Assembly: GCF_003943815.1 (NCBI RefSeq)
Contig: NZ_RJNA01000003.1
Coordinates: 92,382 to 156,381, forward strand
From: Streptococcus cristatus
GTDB taxonomy: Bacteria > Bacillota > Bacilli > Lactobacillales > Streptococcaceae
Length of the DNA: 64,000 nt
Direction: 5' to 3'
Part shown: positions 8,320 to 17,829 of the stretch, one piece after another
How positions within the stretch are numbered: the stretch's first letter is position 1
Layout: every line of letters begins with the position of its first letter
Made by a program: the position numbers and the translations under genes
Notes under the pieces: generated by a model
The model's database searches: none
What the model was told of the DNA's origin: nothing
What the model saw: the letters and a program-made list of their open reading frames with translations, nothing else

Positions 8320-8327
8320 TCAACAAG

Positions 8328-8352
8328 CCAGTTCATACGAACTGGTTTTTTA
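8328..8352 (+). terminator. parC terminator
   Basis: Perfect 7-bp stem CCAGTTC/GAACTGG with a 4-base loop, followed by TTTTTT. It closes parC before the ilvE promoter. Confidence 0.92.
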
Positions 8353-8359
8353 AAAAATA

Positions 8360-8374
8360 AATTTTCAGAAAATT
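8360..8374 (+). promoter_or_regulatory. Perfect CodY box upstream of ilvE
   Basis: AATTTTCAGAAAATT equals the CodY consensus AATTTTCWGAAAATT at all 15 positions. A weaker second copy (ATTTTTCAGAAAAAG, 8390-8404, 3 mismatches) lies between the -35 and -10 of the ilvE promoter. CodY represses amino-acid genes when branched-chain amino acids and GTP are high, fitting ilvE. Confidence 0.88.
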
Positions 8375-8385
8375 GAAAATAATGA

Positions 8386-8413
8386 TTGAATTTTTCAGAA
8401 AAAGGTGTACAAT
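8386..8413 (+). promoter_or_regulatory. ilvE promoter
   Basis: -35 TTGAAT (8386-8391), 16-bp spacer, -10 TACAAT (8408-8413). The second CodY-like site overlaps the spacer, so binding there should block RNA polymerase. Confidence 0.75.
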
Positions 8414-8459
8414 AGGGAGTATCTATAAATTGAAAGATAAGGAAAAGAGGAAAGAGACT

Positions 8460-9485
8460 ATGACAGTAAATCTTGATTGGGAAAATCTTGGCTTTTCATA
8501 TATGAAATTGCCCTATCGCTATATCGCTTATTATCGGAATGGTCAGTGGGAGGAAGGCAAGCTGACAGAGGATGCGACCCTGCATATTTCTGAGTCTTCA
8601 CCAAGTCTTCACTATGGCCAGCAGGCTTTTGAGGGACTGAAGGCTTATCGTACCAAGGATGGCAGTATTCAGCTTTTCCGTCCAGATGAAAATGCTAAGC
8701 GCCTGCAGCGCACATGCGATCGTCTCTTGATGCCACAAGTTTCAACTGAAATGTTTGTGGAAGCGTGTAAGGCTGTTGTCCGCGCCAATGAAGAATATGT
8801 ACCGCCATATGGAACAGGGGGAACTCTTTACCTTCGTCCGCTTTTGATTGGTATCGGAGATATCATCGGGGTAAAACCAGCAGAAGAGTATATTTTCACC
8901 ATTTTCGCTATGCCAGTCGGAAACTACTTCAAGGGTGGTTTGGTTCCAACCAACTTTTTGATCCAAGACGAATATGACCGAGCAGCTCCCCACGGTACAG
9001 GTGCAGCTAAGGTGGGTGGTAACTACGCAGCTAGTCTCCTACCAGGTAAGATGGCTAAGTCTCGTAACTTTTCAGATGTTATCTACCTAGATCCGTCAAC
9101 TCATACCAAAATTGAAGAAGTCGGATCAGCCAACTTTTTTGGGATTACAGCAAACAATGAATTTGTGACTCCGCTAAGTCCCTCCATTCTACCGTCCATT
9201 ACCAAATATTCTTTGCTTTACTTGGCAGAGCACCGCTTGGGCTTGACGCCAATTGAAGGTGATGTTCCAATTGATAACTTGGATCGCTTTGTTGAAGCAG
9301 GAGCTTGTGGTACGGCAGCAGTTATCTCACCAATTGGAGGAATCCAGCACGGCGATGACTTCCATGTATTCTATAGCGAGACAGAAGTCGGGCCAGTGAC
9401 CCGCAGACTCTACGATGAGCTGACTGGTATCCAATTTGGTGATGTGGAAGCCCCAGAAGGTTGGATTGTCAAAGTAGATGAATAA
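8460..9485 (+). CDS. ilvE: Branched-chain amino acid aminotransferase
   Basis: PLP enzyme that makes or degrades Leu, Ile and Val using glutamate/2-oxoglutarate. 341 residues from the ATG at 8460, preceded by AGAGGAAAGAG; the frame extends upstream but without a ribosome site. Family features: SSPSLHYGQQAFEGLKAYR, GAAKVGGNYAAS with the PLP lysine (KVGGNYA), EEVGSANFFGI, and the class IV end GTAAVISPIGGI. The gene follows parC as in other streptococci. CodY boxes in the promoter indicate repression in rich medium. Its own terminator follows. Confidence 0.97.
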   Translation: MTVNLDWENLGFSYMKLPYRYIAYYRNGQWEEGKLTEDATLHISESSPSLHYGQQAFEGLKAYRTKDGSIQLFRPDENAKRLQRTCDRLLMPQVSTEMFVEACKAVVRANEEYVPPYGTGGTLYLRPLLIGIGDIIGVKPAEEYIFTIFAMPVGNYFKGGLVPTNFLIQDEYDRAAPHGTGAAKVGGNYAASLLPGKMAKSRNFSDVIYLDPSTHTKIEEVGSANFFGITANNEFVTPLSPSILPSITKYSLLYLAEHRLGLTPIEGDVPIDNLDRFVEAGACGTAAVISPIGGIQHGDDFHVFYSETEVGPVTRRLYDELTGIQFGDVEAPEGWIVKVDE

Positions 9486-9488
9486 CCC

Positions 9489-9512
9489 AAGAGCCCTTTG
9501 AGGCTCTTTTTA
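9489..9512 (+). terminator. ilvE terminator
   Basis: AAGAGCC / GGCTCTT stem with a 6-base loop, followed by a T-rich tail. Confidence 0.9.
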
Positions 9513-9525
9513 TTGAGGAAATCAC

Positions 9526-9554
9526 TTGCCAGCTTTGCTATTTTTGTGTAAAAT
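9526..9554 (+). promoter_or_regulatory. Promoter of the DUF2969 gene
   Basis: -35 TTGCCA (9526-9531), 17-bp spacer, -10 TAAAAT (9549-9554), 23 bp before the ATG, which has AAAGAGG upstream. Confidence 0.7.
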
Positions 9555-9577
9555 AGAAACTTGAAAGAGGTAGAAGA

Positions 9578-9808
9578 ATGAGTAAAAAAGATAAAAAAAT
9601 TGAGATTCAGATTGCAGATAGTAAGGTGAAGCTTGGCGCTGATCAATTTGATGGCTACACCCTTTCTATAGGGAAAAAGGTCATTGGCGAGATTGCCGAA
9701 TTTGACGGTCAATTTGCCATTATCAAAAATGGCAATGTTGAAAGTTTATATAAAAAGCTTGAAAAAGCAGTGGAAACTTTGATTGAAACCTACAATTTAG
9801 GAAAATAA
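9578..9808 (+). CDS. DUF2969 family small protein
   Basis: 76 residues, soluble, rich in lysine at the N-terminus (MSKKDKKIEIQI) with alternating beta-strand-like segments and a C-terminal helix (KKLEKAVETLIETYNLGK). The sequence matches my recollection of the DUF2969 family, found in lactic acid bacteria near tRNA and ribosomal genes; function unknown. It has its own promoter and precedes two tRNA genes and rpsA. Confidence 0.8.
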   Translation: MSKKDKKIEIQIADSKVKLGADQFDGYTLSIGKKVIGEIAEFDGQFAIIKNGNVESLYKKLEKAVETLIETYNLGK

Positions 9809-9812
9809 GGGC

Positions 9813-9841
9813 TTGCGCTTTTATTAGATTAATGATATAAT
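9813..9841 (+). promoter_or_regulatory. tRNA operon promoter
   Basis: -35 TTGCGC (9813-9818), 17-bp spacer, extended -10 TGATATAAT (TATAAT 9836-9841), 17 bp before the tRNA-Tyr gene. Confidence 0.8.
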
Positions 9842-9858
9842 TGATATCGTTGATTGTC

Positions 9859-9939
9859 GGAGAGATAGCGAAGAGGCTAAACGCGGCGGACTGTAAATCC
9901 GCTCCTTCGGGTTCGGGGGTTCGAATCCCTCTCTCTCCA
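9859..9939 (+). tRNA. tRNA-Tyr (GTA)
   Basis: 81 nt with acceptor GGAGAGA/TCTCTCC, a long variable arm (class II) and anticodon GTA in CGGACTGTAAATCCG; T arm GGGGGTTCGAATCCC. CCA is not encoded. Confidence 0.97.
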
Positions 9940-9948
9940 TTTCATCAT

Positions 9949-10020
9949 TGGGGTATAGCCAAGCGGTAAGGCAAGGGACTTTGACTCCCTCATGCGTTGG
10001 TTCGAATCCAGCTACCCCAG
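9949..10020 (+). tRNA. tRNA-Gln (TTG)
   Basis: 72 nt with acceptor TGGGGTA/TACCCCA, anticodon TTG in GGACTTTGACTCC, T loop GGTTCGAATCC, discriminator G. Nine bases after tRNA-Tyr, so co-transcribed. Confidence 0.97.
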
Positions 10021-10047
10021 TTCTTAGGTAATATATCAGATAAAGGA

Positions 10048-10076
10048 TAAAATATCGTCGGATATTTTATTTCTTT
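10048..10076 (+). terminator. tRNA operon terminator
   Basis: AT-rich perfect stem TAAAATATC/GATATTTTA with GTCG loop, followed by TTTCTTT. Weak GC content but well placed after the tRNAs. Confidence 0.7.
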
Positions 10077-10145
10077 ATAGGGTGGAAAACGGTAAAGATA
10101 AATCAATGTCGTTTGCGGGTGCTTAGGAAAATAATTATAAGTATG

Positions 10146-10162
10146 TCAAGTAGTATACTTGA
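10146..10162 (+). promoter_or_regulatory. Perfect dyad before the rpsA ribosome site
   Basis: TCAAGTA-GTA-TACTTGA, 7-bp perfect arms, ends 5 bp before TTGGAGGA. Could be an operator or an RNA hairpin for S1 autocontrol; unproven. Confidence 0.5.
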
Positions 10163-10182
10163 TTGTTGGAGGATTTTTTTAG

Positions 10183-11385
10183 ATGAATGAATTTGAAGAT
10201 TTGCTAAACAGTGTTAGCCAAGTCGAGCCAGGTGATGTCGTTACTGCTGAAGTATTGACAGTGGATGCTAACCAAGCTAATGTTGCCATTGCTGGTACTG
10301 GTGTTGAAGGGGTTTTGACTCTGCGTGAGTTGACAAATGATCGTGATGCTGACATCAATGACTTTGTAAAACCAGGTGACACACTTGAATTGCTTGTTCT
10401 TCGTCAAGTAGTAGGTAAAGATACAGATACAGTTACTTACCTAGTATCTAAAAAACGTTTAGAAGCTCGCAAAGCATGGGACAAATTGGTTGGTCGTGAA
10501 GAAGAAGTTGTTACTGTTAAGGGCACTCGTGCTGTTAAAGGTGGACTTTCTGTTGAGTTTGAAGGACTTCGTGGATTTATTCCAGCTTCAATGCTCGATA
10601 CTCGTTTCGTTCGCAACACTGAACGTTTTGTAGGTCAAGAATTTGATGCTAAGATCAAAGAAGTAGATCCAAAAGAAAATCGCTTCATCCTTTCACGTCG
10701 TGAAGTTGTAGAAGCAGAAGCTGCAGCAGCGCGTGCAGAAGTATTTGGTAAATTGAATGTTGGTGATGTTGTGACTGGTAAAGTTGCTCGCATCACAAGC
10801 TTCGGTGCTTTCATTGACCTTGGTGGTGTTGATGGTTTGGTTCACTTGACTGAACTTTCTCATGAGCGCAACGTTTCACCAAAATCTGTTGTTTCAGTTG
10901 GTGACGAAATCGAAGTGAAAGTTCTTGATTTGAACGAAGAAGAAGGCCGTGTGTCACTTTCACTTAAAGCTACAACTCCTGGACCATGGGATGGTGTTGA
11001 ACAAAAACTTGCTGCTGGCGATGTAGTTGAAGGTACAGTAAAACGTTTGACTGACTTCGGTGCTTTCGTTGAAGTATTGCCAGGTATCGACGGACTTGTT
11101 CACATCTCACAAATTTCACACAAACGTGTTGAAAATCCAAAAGATGCTCTTAAAGTTGGTCAAGAAGTAACTGTTAAAGTTCTTGAAGTGAATGCTGCTG
11201 CTGAGCGTGTATCACTTTCTATCAAGGCTCTTGAAGAGCGTCCAGCTCAAGAAGAAGGCCAAAAAGAAGAAAAACGTCAATCTCGTCCACGTCGTCCACG
11301 TCGTCAAGAAAAACGTGACTTCGAGCTTCCAGAAACTCAAACTGGTTTCTCAATGGCTGATCTTTTCGGTGATATCGAATTGTAA
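10183..11385 (+). CDS. rpsA: 30S ribosomal protein S1
   Basis: 400 residues with four S1 OB-fold repeats (about residues 16-90, 105-170, 188-258, 274-343). The last two are the best conserved: [19 protein letters not shown] and [20 protein letters not shown]. Gram-positive S1 has four repeats rather than the six of E. coli, which fits. The tail is charged (basic [11 protein letters not shown], then an acidic end). It binds mRNA and helps translation initiation. Codon use is strongly biased, as in highly expressed genes. GGAGG lies 10 bp from the ATG, a long spacing, and a 17-bp dyad precedes it. Confidence 0.96.
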   Translation: MNEFEDLLNSVSQVEPGDVVTAEVLTVDANQANVAIAGTGVEGVLTLRELTNDRDADINDFVKPGDTLELLVLRQVVGKDTDTVTYLVSKKRLEARKAWDKLVGREEEVVTVKGTRAVKGGLSVEFEGLRGFIPASMLDTRFVRNTERFVGQEFDAKIKEVDPKENRFILSRREVVEAEAAAARAEVFGKLNVGDVVTGKVARITSFGAFIDLGGVDGLVHLTELSHERNVSPKSVVSVGDEIEVKVLDLNEEEGRVSLSLKATTPGPWDGVEQKLAAGDVVEGTVKRLTDFGAFVEVLPGIDGLVHISQISHKRVENPKDALKVGQEVTVKVLEVNAAAERVSLSIKALEERPAQEEGQKEEKRQSRPRRPRRQEKRDFELPETQTGFSMADLFGDIEL

Positions 11386-11392
11386 TTTACTT

Positions 11393-11425
11393 AAGAAGAG
11401 GCTGAGTTTCTCAGCTTCTTTTTTC
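11393..11425 (+). terminator. rpsA terminator
   Basis: GCTGAG/CTCAGC core (11401-11415) extended by purine/pyrimidine arms, followed by TTCTTTTTT. Confidence 0.88.
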
Positions 11426-11554
11426 GTCTTTTCAAGTGGGACTTTGTATCCGAGCCATTTATTGCGATACTTGCTCTTTATGCAAATTCAGTTTTATTTA
11501 AGAGAAAGATGATAGACTAAATTTCTCGTGCATTCTATGAGAAAGGAGCTTGCC

Positions 11555-12274
11555 ATGAAGTTTATTTTCAATTCTATTAGATTTATATTTCGCTTGATTT
11601 GGCGGCTCATCTGGGGGCTTATTTGGTCTGTGGCACTCAGTTTCCTTGTTCTTGTAGGTGTTTTTTATTTTACTACTTCGACAGAGATGGGGGCGGAGGG
11701 ATTATCGCAGGCTCTTCGCACTACTGTAACTCAAGTGGATCAATTCTTAACGCATCAAGGACTTTCCACTGGTCTTCAGACTCGTGAAGGAATTCAGCCC
11801 CATCAGCTGACAGATGAGCATACAGGGACGGGAGCTCGTTGGGCGCAGGCTAGTGCTACGGTATATATCGATACCGCTAATGAAACTTTTCGTTCTGCCT
11901 ATCAGGAGGCCATCGATGCTTGGAATCAGACAGGTGCCTTCACCTTTCAAATCGTCAATGACAAGGAAGAAGCGGATATTGTTGCGACGGAGATGAATGA
12001 CGGCAATGTCAGTGCAGCTGGTGAGGCTGAGTCGCAGACCAATCTCCTAACCAAACGATTTACCCATGTGACCGTTCGCCTAAATAGTTACTACTTGCTG
12101 GACAGACGCTATGGTTATTCTCATGAGCGGATTGTCAATACAGCAGCTCACGAATTGGGCCATGCTATCGGATTAGACCATAATGAGGAGGAATCAGTGA
12201 TGCAGTCGGCAGGCTCATTTTATAGCATTCAGCCAATAGATATCCAGGCTGTAAAAGACTTGTATCAATCATAA
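11555..12274 (+). CDS. Membrane-anchored matrixin-type zinc metalloprotease
   Basis: 239 residues from the ATG at 11555 (AAAGGAG upstream). Residues 11-41 form an aromatic-rich membrane anchor (repeated LIW), placing the rest outside the cell. The catalytic zinc site HELGHAIGLDH spans residues 199-209 with Glu200 as base, and Met216 in ESVMQ is the Met-turn; together these mark the M10/matrixin group. ATVYIDTANETFRSAYQEAIDAW resembles the family's substrate-strand region. The substrate is unknown; a surface protein or host protein is possible. A small membrane protein gene starts 4 bp after the stop. Confidence 0.88.
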   Translation: MKFIFNSIRFIFRLIWRLIWGLIWSVALSFLVLVGVFYFTTSTEMGAEGLSQALRTTVTQVDQFLTHQGLSTGLQTREGIQPHQLTDEHTGTGARWAQASATVYIDTANETFRSAYQEAIDAWNQTGAFTFQIVNDKEEADIVATEMNDGNVSAAGEAESQTNLLTKRFTHVTVRLNSYYLLDRRYGYSHERIVNTAAHELGHAIGLDHNEEESVMQSAGSFYSIQPIDIQAVKDLYQS

Positions 12275-12278
12275 AGGC

Positions 12279-12644
12279 ATGCTAAAATCGATTTTTAATA
12301 TTATTAGAAGCTTCCCAGAGCAAGTTTTCCTCTTTCTTTTTAACTCAGGCATTTTTGCTTGGCTTTGGAAAAGCGGCAACGATATTGCCAACCATCTAGG
12401 CGTAACAGCTGCTTGGGAAACTCATGTTCCAGCCCCGATTCAGGCCTTCTTTGGCGAGAATGTGGAGACAGTTCAAGGATTTTTCCAGCATTCAGCCATT
12501 ATGTGGTTGATTGGTTCCATGATTATTCTATGGATTGTTCGTTTTGTCAAAGGGATAATAAAGCTAAGTCTTTTTGTTTTGATTATTTTGCTGGGCATTT
12601 ACTTGGTCATGCAAAATCAAGAAGTTCTAGGGAGTTTTCTGTAA
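12279..12644 (+). CDS. Small membrane protein paired with the metalloprotease
   Basis: 121 residues. Hydrophobic stretches at about 10-30, 72-90 and 93-112 suggest two or three membrane spans, with a hydrophilic stretch (residues 35-70) between. I recognise no family. It starts 4 bp after the matrixin gene, so translation is coupled and a partnership (substrate, inhibitor or chaperone of the protease) is likely but unproven. No clear terminator follows. Confidence 0.7.
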   Translation: MLKSIFNIIRSFPEQVFLFLFNSGIFAWLWKSGNDIANHLGVTAAWETHVPAPIQAFFGENVETVQGFFQHSAIMWLIGSMIILWIVRFVKGIIKLSLFVLIILLGIYLVMQNQEVLGSFL

Positions 12645-12891
12645 ACTACAAGCAATTTATAGAAGAAAAAAAACTTATGACATGAAGAGGCTTAATTGAG
12701 CGAGAGCAAGTCTTTCATGGCAAGTTCAGTGCAAGCTTTCCAAGAAGTTTTTATGAAGTCTTGCACTTTCTGCTCTTGGCTCCTACTTTTATCTAAAGTC
12801 GAGGATTCAAGTTTGAAAAGCTTGATGAGCGTTGGTCATGCTTAGTAAAAAAAGGCTTCTAAAAAATATTTTTTAAAAAAAGCAAAAGAAA
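12645..12891. other. Gene-poor stretch with a hairpin and a possible decayed minus-strand ORF
   Basis: AGTGCAAG (12728-12735) and CTTGCACT (12760-12767) form a perfect 8-bp inverted repeat extended inward by TTTC/GAAG. On the minus strand a frame without stops runs from about 12832 to TAA at 12692-12694, giving a protein-like end (KDLLSLN) but no start codon or ribosome site. It may be the tail of a lost gene. No other feature seen. Confidence 0.35.
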
Positions 12892-12894
12892 GGG

Positions 12895-12923
12895 TTTACA
12901 TTCACGTTTTGATGTGCTATAAT
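12895..12923 (+). promoter_or_regulatory. lac operon promoter
   Basis: -35 TTTACA (12895-12900), 17-bp spacer, perfect -10 TATAAT (12918-12923). It transcribes the antiterminator site and lacTFEG. Confidence 0.88.
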
Positions 12924-12944
12924 GAAACTATAAATTGAATAGGG

Positions 12945-13036
12945 TGAGCGTTACTAAGTTGGATTAGGCGTGACCGCAAATGAATTGGAAGAGGCAAGTG
13001 CTCTTGTGTTTTTCCGTTTGTTTGCGGTCATTTTTA
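12945..13036 (+). promoter_or_regulatory. RNA antiterminator (RAT) site and overlapping terminator controlling lac
   Basis: The segment 12945-12975 holds GTTACT and AGGCGTGACC at the spacing of BglG/LicT-family RAT sites. Its 3' end shares GACC with the left arm of a terminator, GACCGCAAA (12972-12980) pairing with TTTGCGGTC (13021-13029), followed by ATTTTTATTTC. Binding of LacT to the RAT would keep the terminator from folding and let transcription reach lacT and the structural genes. Confidence 0.85.
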
Positions 13037-13073
13037 TTTCACGAAGGCTCAAGAAAATGATGAGGAGGGAACT

Positions 13074-13907
13074 ATGTATCGAATTATACTGCCTATGAAC
13101 AACAATGTTGCTCTAGCCAAACATGAAAATGGTGAAGAGGTTGTTCTGATTGGTAGTGGTATAGCATTCAATAAGAAAAAAGGTGATCCTGTTCTGGAAA
13201 GTAAGATTGAGAAAGTCTTTCGTCTGAGAACGGAAGAATCCAAGGAAAACTTTGTGGCCTTGCTCAAAGATGTGCCACTGGATTTTATCACAGTGACTTA
13301 CGATGTGATTGACACGCTTTCTAAGAAATACCATTACCCAGTCCAGGAGTATATCTATGTCACACTGACGGATCATATTTACTGTTCTTATCAAGCGCTT
13401 CAGCAGGGGCGGTACAAGAGTAGTGATCTGCCAGATGCTTCAGATAAATATCCCACTCCTTATCAAATTGCTCAAGAAGCAGTAGCTATTTATCGGGAAC
13501 GACTCTTAGAAGCATTTCCAGACGATGAAATAAACAGAATCGCCTATCACTTTATCAATGCAGAAGGGGTCTCCAGTCCAGCAGGTCAGGGTCATTTGGA
13601 TCAGCGGAAGGAAATTCTAGCGGCTGTAGAAGAAGAGCTGAGAAAGCAGGGAATTAAAAGAACATCGGAGAATAGCAACTTCTATGACCGATTTATGATT
13701 CATCTCAATTACTTCTTAGATTACTTAGACAGAAGCCGAGATGACAACGTTTCACTGTTAGAAATGGAAAGTCAGATTAAACTGACCTATCCCAAAGCTT
13801 ATCAAATCGGAAGTAGTCTTTATGAGATTATTGCCCAGAAAACTGGAATAGACTTGTATCATAGTGAGCGAGTTTATCTGGTCTTGCATATTCAACGATT
13901 ATTATAA
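13074..13907 (+). CDS. lacT: BglG/LicT-family transcription antiterminator
   Basis: 277 residues: an N-terminal RNA-binding CAT domain (about 1-57, MYRIILPMNNNVALAK), then two PTS-regulation domains (PRD1 about 65-170, PRD2 about 172-277) carrying the histidines phosphorylated by the PTS (for example in TLTDHIYCSYQ and YHFINAE). It binds the RAT just upstream, so it controls its own transcript. The neighbours lacF, lacE and lacG identify the inducing sugar as lactose or a related beta-galactoside. A ribosome site (GAGGAGG) precedes the start. Confidence 0.9.
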   Translation: MYRIILPMNNNVALAKHENGEEVVLIGSGIAFNKKKGDPVLESKIEKVFRLRTEESKENFVALLKDVPLDFITVTYDVIDTLSKKYHYPVQEYIYVTLTDHIYCSYQALQQGRYKSSDLPDASDKYPTPYQIAQEAVAIYRERLLEAFPDDEINRIAYHFINAEGVSSPAGQGHLDQRKEILAAVEEELRKQGIKRTSENSNFYDRFMIHLNYFLDYLDRSRDDNVSLLEMESQIKLTYPKAYQIGSSLYEIIAQKTGIDLYHSERVYLVLHIQRLL

Positions 13908-13931
13908 GGAACATTAAAAGGAGGATCTATC

Positions 13932-14249
13932 ATGAATAGAGAAGAAGTAACATTACTTGGTTTTGAAATCGTAGCCTACGCGGGTGATGCTCGTTCCAAG
14001 TTGCTGGAAGCATTAAATGCAGCGCAGGCTGGAGAATTTGCCCGCGCTGAAAGTTTGGTGGAAGAAGCAAATGCTTGTATCGTCGAAGCGCACCATGCTC
14101 AGACCAGTCTTTTGACCAAAGAAGCTGCTGGTGAGGATTTGGCCTATAGCGTGACCATGATGCATGGTCAAGACCACCTGATGACAACCTTGTTGCTCAA
14201 GGATTTGATGAAGCACATGATTGAACTATACAAAAGAGGAGCAAAATAA
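13932..14249 (+). CDS. lacF: Lactose-specific PTS enzyme IIA
   Basis: 105 residues, the standard size of the trimeric helical IIA-lac. The phosphorylated histidine is His78 in [11 protein letters not shown], with Asp81 as the metal ligand of the trimer core. It takes phosphate from HPr and passes it to the IIB domain of LacE. A strong AAAGGAGG site precedes it. The stop overlaps the lacE start by one base (TAATGA), so the two are translationally coupled. Confidence 0.95.
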   Translation: MNREEVTLLGFEIVAYAGDARSKLLEALNAAQAGEFARAESLVEEANACIVEAHHAQTSLLTKEAAGEDLAYSVTMMHGQDHLMTTLLLKDLMKHMIELYKRGAK

Positions 14250-15955
14250 TGAACAAACTCATCGGACTTATTGAGAAAGGGAAGCCTTTCTTTGAGAAGA
14301 TTTCTCGGAATATCTATCTCCGTGCTATTCGGGATGGCTTTATCGCTGGCATGCCAGTCATCCTCTTCTCATCTATCTTTATCTTGATTGCCTATGTGCC
14401 AAATGCTTGGGGTTTCCACTGGTCTAAGGATATTGAAACTTTCCTAATGACTCCTTATAGCTATTCGATGGGGATTCTGGCTTTTTTTGTGGGTGGGACC
14501 ACCGCCAAGGCTTTGACAGACTCTGTCAACCGCGACCTGCCTGCGACAAACCAGATTAACTTCTTGTCTACTATGCTGGCTTCTATGGTCGGATTCCTCC
14601 TCATGGCAGCTGAGCCTGCCAAGGAAGGTGGCTTCTTAACTGCTTTCATGGGAACCAAAGGTCTTTTGACAGCATTCATCGCAGCCTTCGTTACGGTTAA
14701 TGTCTACAAGGTTTGTGTGAAAAATAATGTCACCATCCGCATGCCAGAAGAAGTTCCACCAAATATTTCGCAAGTGTTTAAAGACTTGATTCCATTTACT
14801 GTTTCAGTCGTTCTGCTCTACGGTCTGGAACTGCTTGTTAAAGCAAGTCTGGGAGTAACCGTTGCTGAATCCATCGGAACGCTTCTTGCTCCACTCTTCT
14901 CAGCAGCTGATGGCTATCTGGGAATCACGCTTATCTTTGGTGCTTATGCTTTCTTCTGGTTCGTGGGAATTCACGGTCCGTCTATCGTTGAGCCTGCCAT
15001 TGCTGCCATTACTTATGCCAATATCGATGCCAACTTGGCCTTGCTTCAAGCTGGTCAACATGCGGATAAAGTCATCACTTCTGGTACTCAAATGTTCATC
15101 GTTACTATGGGTGGTACTGGTGCGACCTTGATTGTTCCATTCCTCTTCATGTGGATCTGTAAGTCCGAGCGCAACCGTGCGATTGGACGGGCATCTGTTG
15201 TCCCAACCTTCTTTGGTGTCAATGAGCCTATTCTCTTTGGTGCTCCAATCGTACTCAATCCAATTTTCTTCATTCCATTTATCTTTGCACCTATCGTAAA
15301 CGTATGGATTTTCAAATTCTTTGTTGATACGTTAAACATGAACTCCTTCTCAGCCAACCTTCCTTGGGTGACCCCTGGACCTCTGGGAATTGTGCTGGGT
15401 ACCAACTTCCAGCTTCTGTCCTTTGTACTAGCAGCCCTTCTTGTCGTAGTGGATGTGGTTATTTACTATCCATTTGTCAAGGTTTATGACGAACAAATCC
15501 TAGAAGAAGAACGTTCTGGCAAAGCTAACGATGCTCTTAAAGAAAAAGTAGCAGCTAACTTTAATACTGCTAAAGCAGACGCTATCCTTGAAAAAGCAGG
15601 AGTGGATGAAGAAGCTCCAGCGCAAAACAATATTAGCGAAGAAACCAATGTTCTGGTGCTCTGTGCAGGTGGTGGTACTAGTGGATTGCTGGCCAACGCT
15701 TTGAATAAAGCAGCAGCTGAATACAATGTTCCTGTCAAAGCAGCAGCGGGTGGTTACGGTGCTCACCGTGAAATGCTGCCTGAGTTTGACCTGGTTATCC
15801 TGGCTCCTCAAGTTGCCTCCAACTTTGAAGACATGAAGGCGGAAACTGATAAGTTGGGGATCAAGCTGGCTAAGACTGAAGGTGGCCAATACATCAAACT
15901 AACGCGTGATGGCAAAGGAGCACTTGCCTTCGTGCAGGAACAATTTAACAACTAA
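14249..15955 (+). CDS. lacE: Lactose-specific PTS enzyme IIBC
   Basis: 568 residues. The N-terminal IIC domain (about 1-430) is a multi-span membrane transporter with conserved [16 protein letters not shown] and [15 protein letters not shown] segments. The C-terminal IIB domain starts near residue 465 with [16 protein letters not shown]; Cys472 is the phosphorylated residue. Lactose enters as lactose-6-phosphate, the substrate of LacG. No tagatose-pathway genes (lacABCD) are in the window, so galactose-6-phosphate must be handled by genes elsewhere. A 174-bp repeat lies between this gene and lacG. Confidence 0.96.
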   Translation: MNKLIGLIEKGKPFFEKISRNIYLRAIRDGFIAGMPVILFSSIFILIAYVPNAWGFHWSKDIETFLMTPYSYSMGILAFFVGGTTAKALTDSVNRDLPATNQINFLSTMLASMVGFLLMAAEPAKEGGFLTAFMGTKGLLTAFIAAFVTVNVYKVCVKNNVTIRMPEEVPPNISQVFKDLIPFTVSVVLLYGLELLVKASLGVTVAESIGTLLAPLFSAADGYLGITLIFGAYAFFWFVGIHGPSIVEPAIAAITYANIDANLALLQAGQHADKVITSGTQMFIVTMGGTGATLIVPFLFMWICKSERNRAIGRASVVPTFFGVNEPILFGAPIVLNPIFFIPFIFAPIVNVWIFKFFVDTLNMNSFSANLPWVTPGPLGIVLGTNFQLLSFVLAALLVVVDVVIYYPFVKVYDEQILEEERSGKANDALKEKVAANFNTAKADAILEKAGVDEEAPAQNNISEETNVLVLCAGGGTSGLLANALNKAAAEYNVPVKAAAGGYGAHREMLPEFDLVILAPQVASNFEDMKAETDKLGIKLAKTEGGQYIKLTRDGKGALAFVQEQFNN

Positions 15956-15986
15956 ATCTGTTTATTTGAGATGAAGCAACTTGATA

Positions 15987-16160
15987 GAGAGTGGGACAGA
16001 AATCGGTAATTCGTTAGAATTCGATTTCGTCGTCCCACCTCCGCACAGTTGAGTAGGGCTGTAAAAGCGATGAAATCAGCGTAGTAGAGTCCACTCAACC
16101 ACTGCGTCTTGCTCGATAATCCAAAGACAATTGAGAGGCTAGGACTTTTGTCCCACTCTC
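15987..16160 (+). repeat. 174-bp three-hairpin intergenic repeat, copy A
   Basis: Begins GAGAGTGGGACAG and ends TTTTGTCCCACTCTC (inverted ends). Three stem-loops: GTGGGAC...GTCCCAC with inner AAATCG/CGATTT and AATTC/GAATT; GTTGAGT...ACTCAAC with inner GGGCT and an ATCAGC side; and GGAC-TTTT-GTCC at the end. Copies B (53551) and C (63686, inverted) share the design. In this copy the outer stem-II pair is T-A where copy B has C-G. It sits inside the lac operon between lacE and lacG; no T-run follows, so it may not terminate here. Confidence 0.9.
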
Positions 16161-16173
16161 CAAATGTTATTGA

Positions 16174-17592
<1,419 letters not shown>

Positions 17593-17597
17593 AAAAT

Positions 17598-17631
17598 AAA
17601 GCCGTTAGAGTTGAGCTCTTTCGGCTTTTTT
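17598..17631 (+). terminator. lac operon terminator
   Basis: AAAGCCG/CGGCTTT arms with an inner AGAG/CTCT stem, followed by TTTTTT. The 184 bp from here to the abcF promoter hold no gene that I can see. Confidence 0.88.
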
Positions 17632-17814
17632 GGGTATGCTAATCCATAGAAGTCTGATTTAATGGTAGGCGGAGCTTGGTGCTCAATCACTGAGCTGGAC
17701 TTGCTTGTCTGAGTGCTTGCGGAAAAATTTAAAATTTTCCTTTGAATTGGCTTGAGAGACAGACAGTTTGGATTTCATTTTTTATGACAGCCAATGGCTC
17801 TGTACTTGGAAATC

Positions 17815-17823
17815 TGCTATAAT
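17815..17823 (+). promoter_or_regulatory. Extended -10 giving a predicted leaderless abcF transcript
   Basis: TGCTATAAT with only GGTTTT between it and the ATG at 17830. Transcription would start at or next to the A of the ATG. No Shine-Dalgarno is present. Confidence 0.7.
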
Positions 17824-17829
17824 GGTTTT

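Noticed and set aside
15987..16160. Insertion sequence remnant
   Set aside because: No transposase fragment or clear target duplication is visible; the conserved stem-loops suggest a structured non-coding element.
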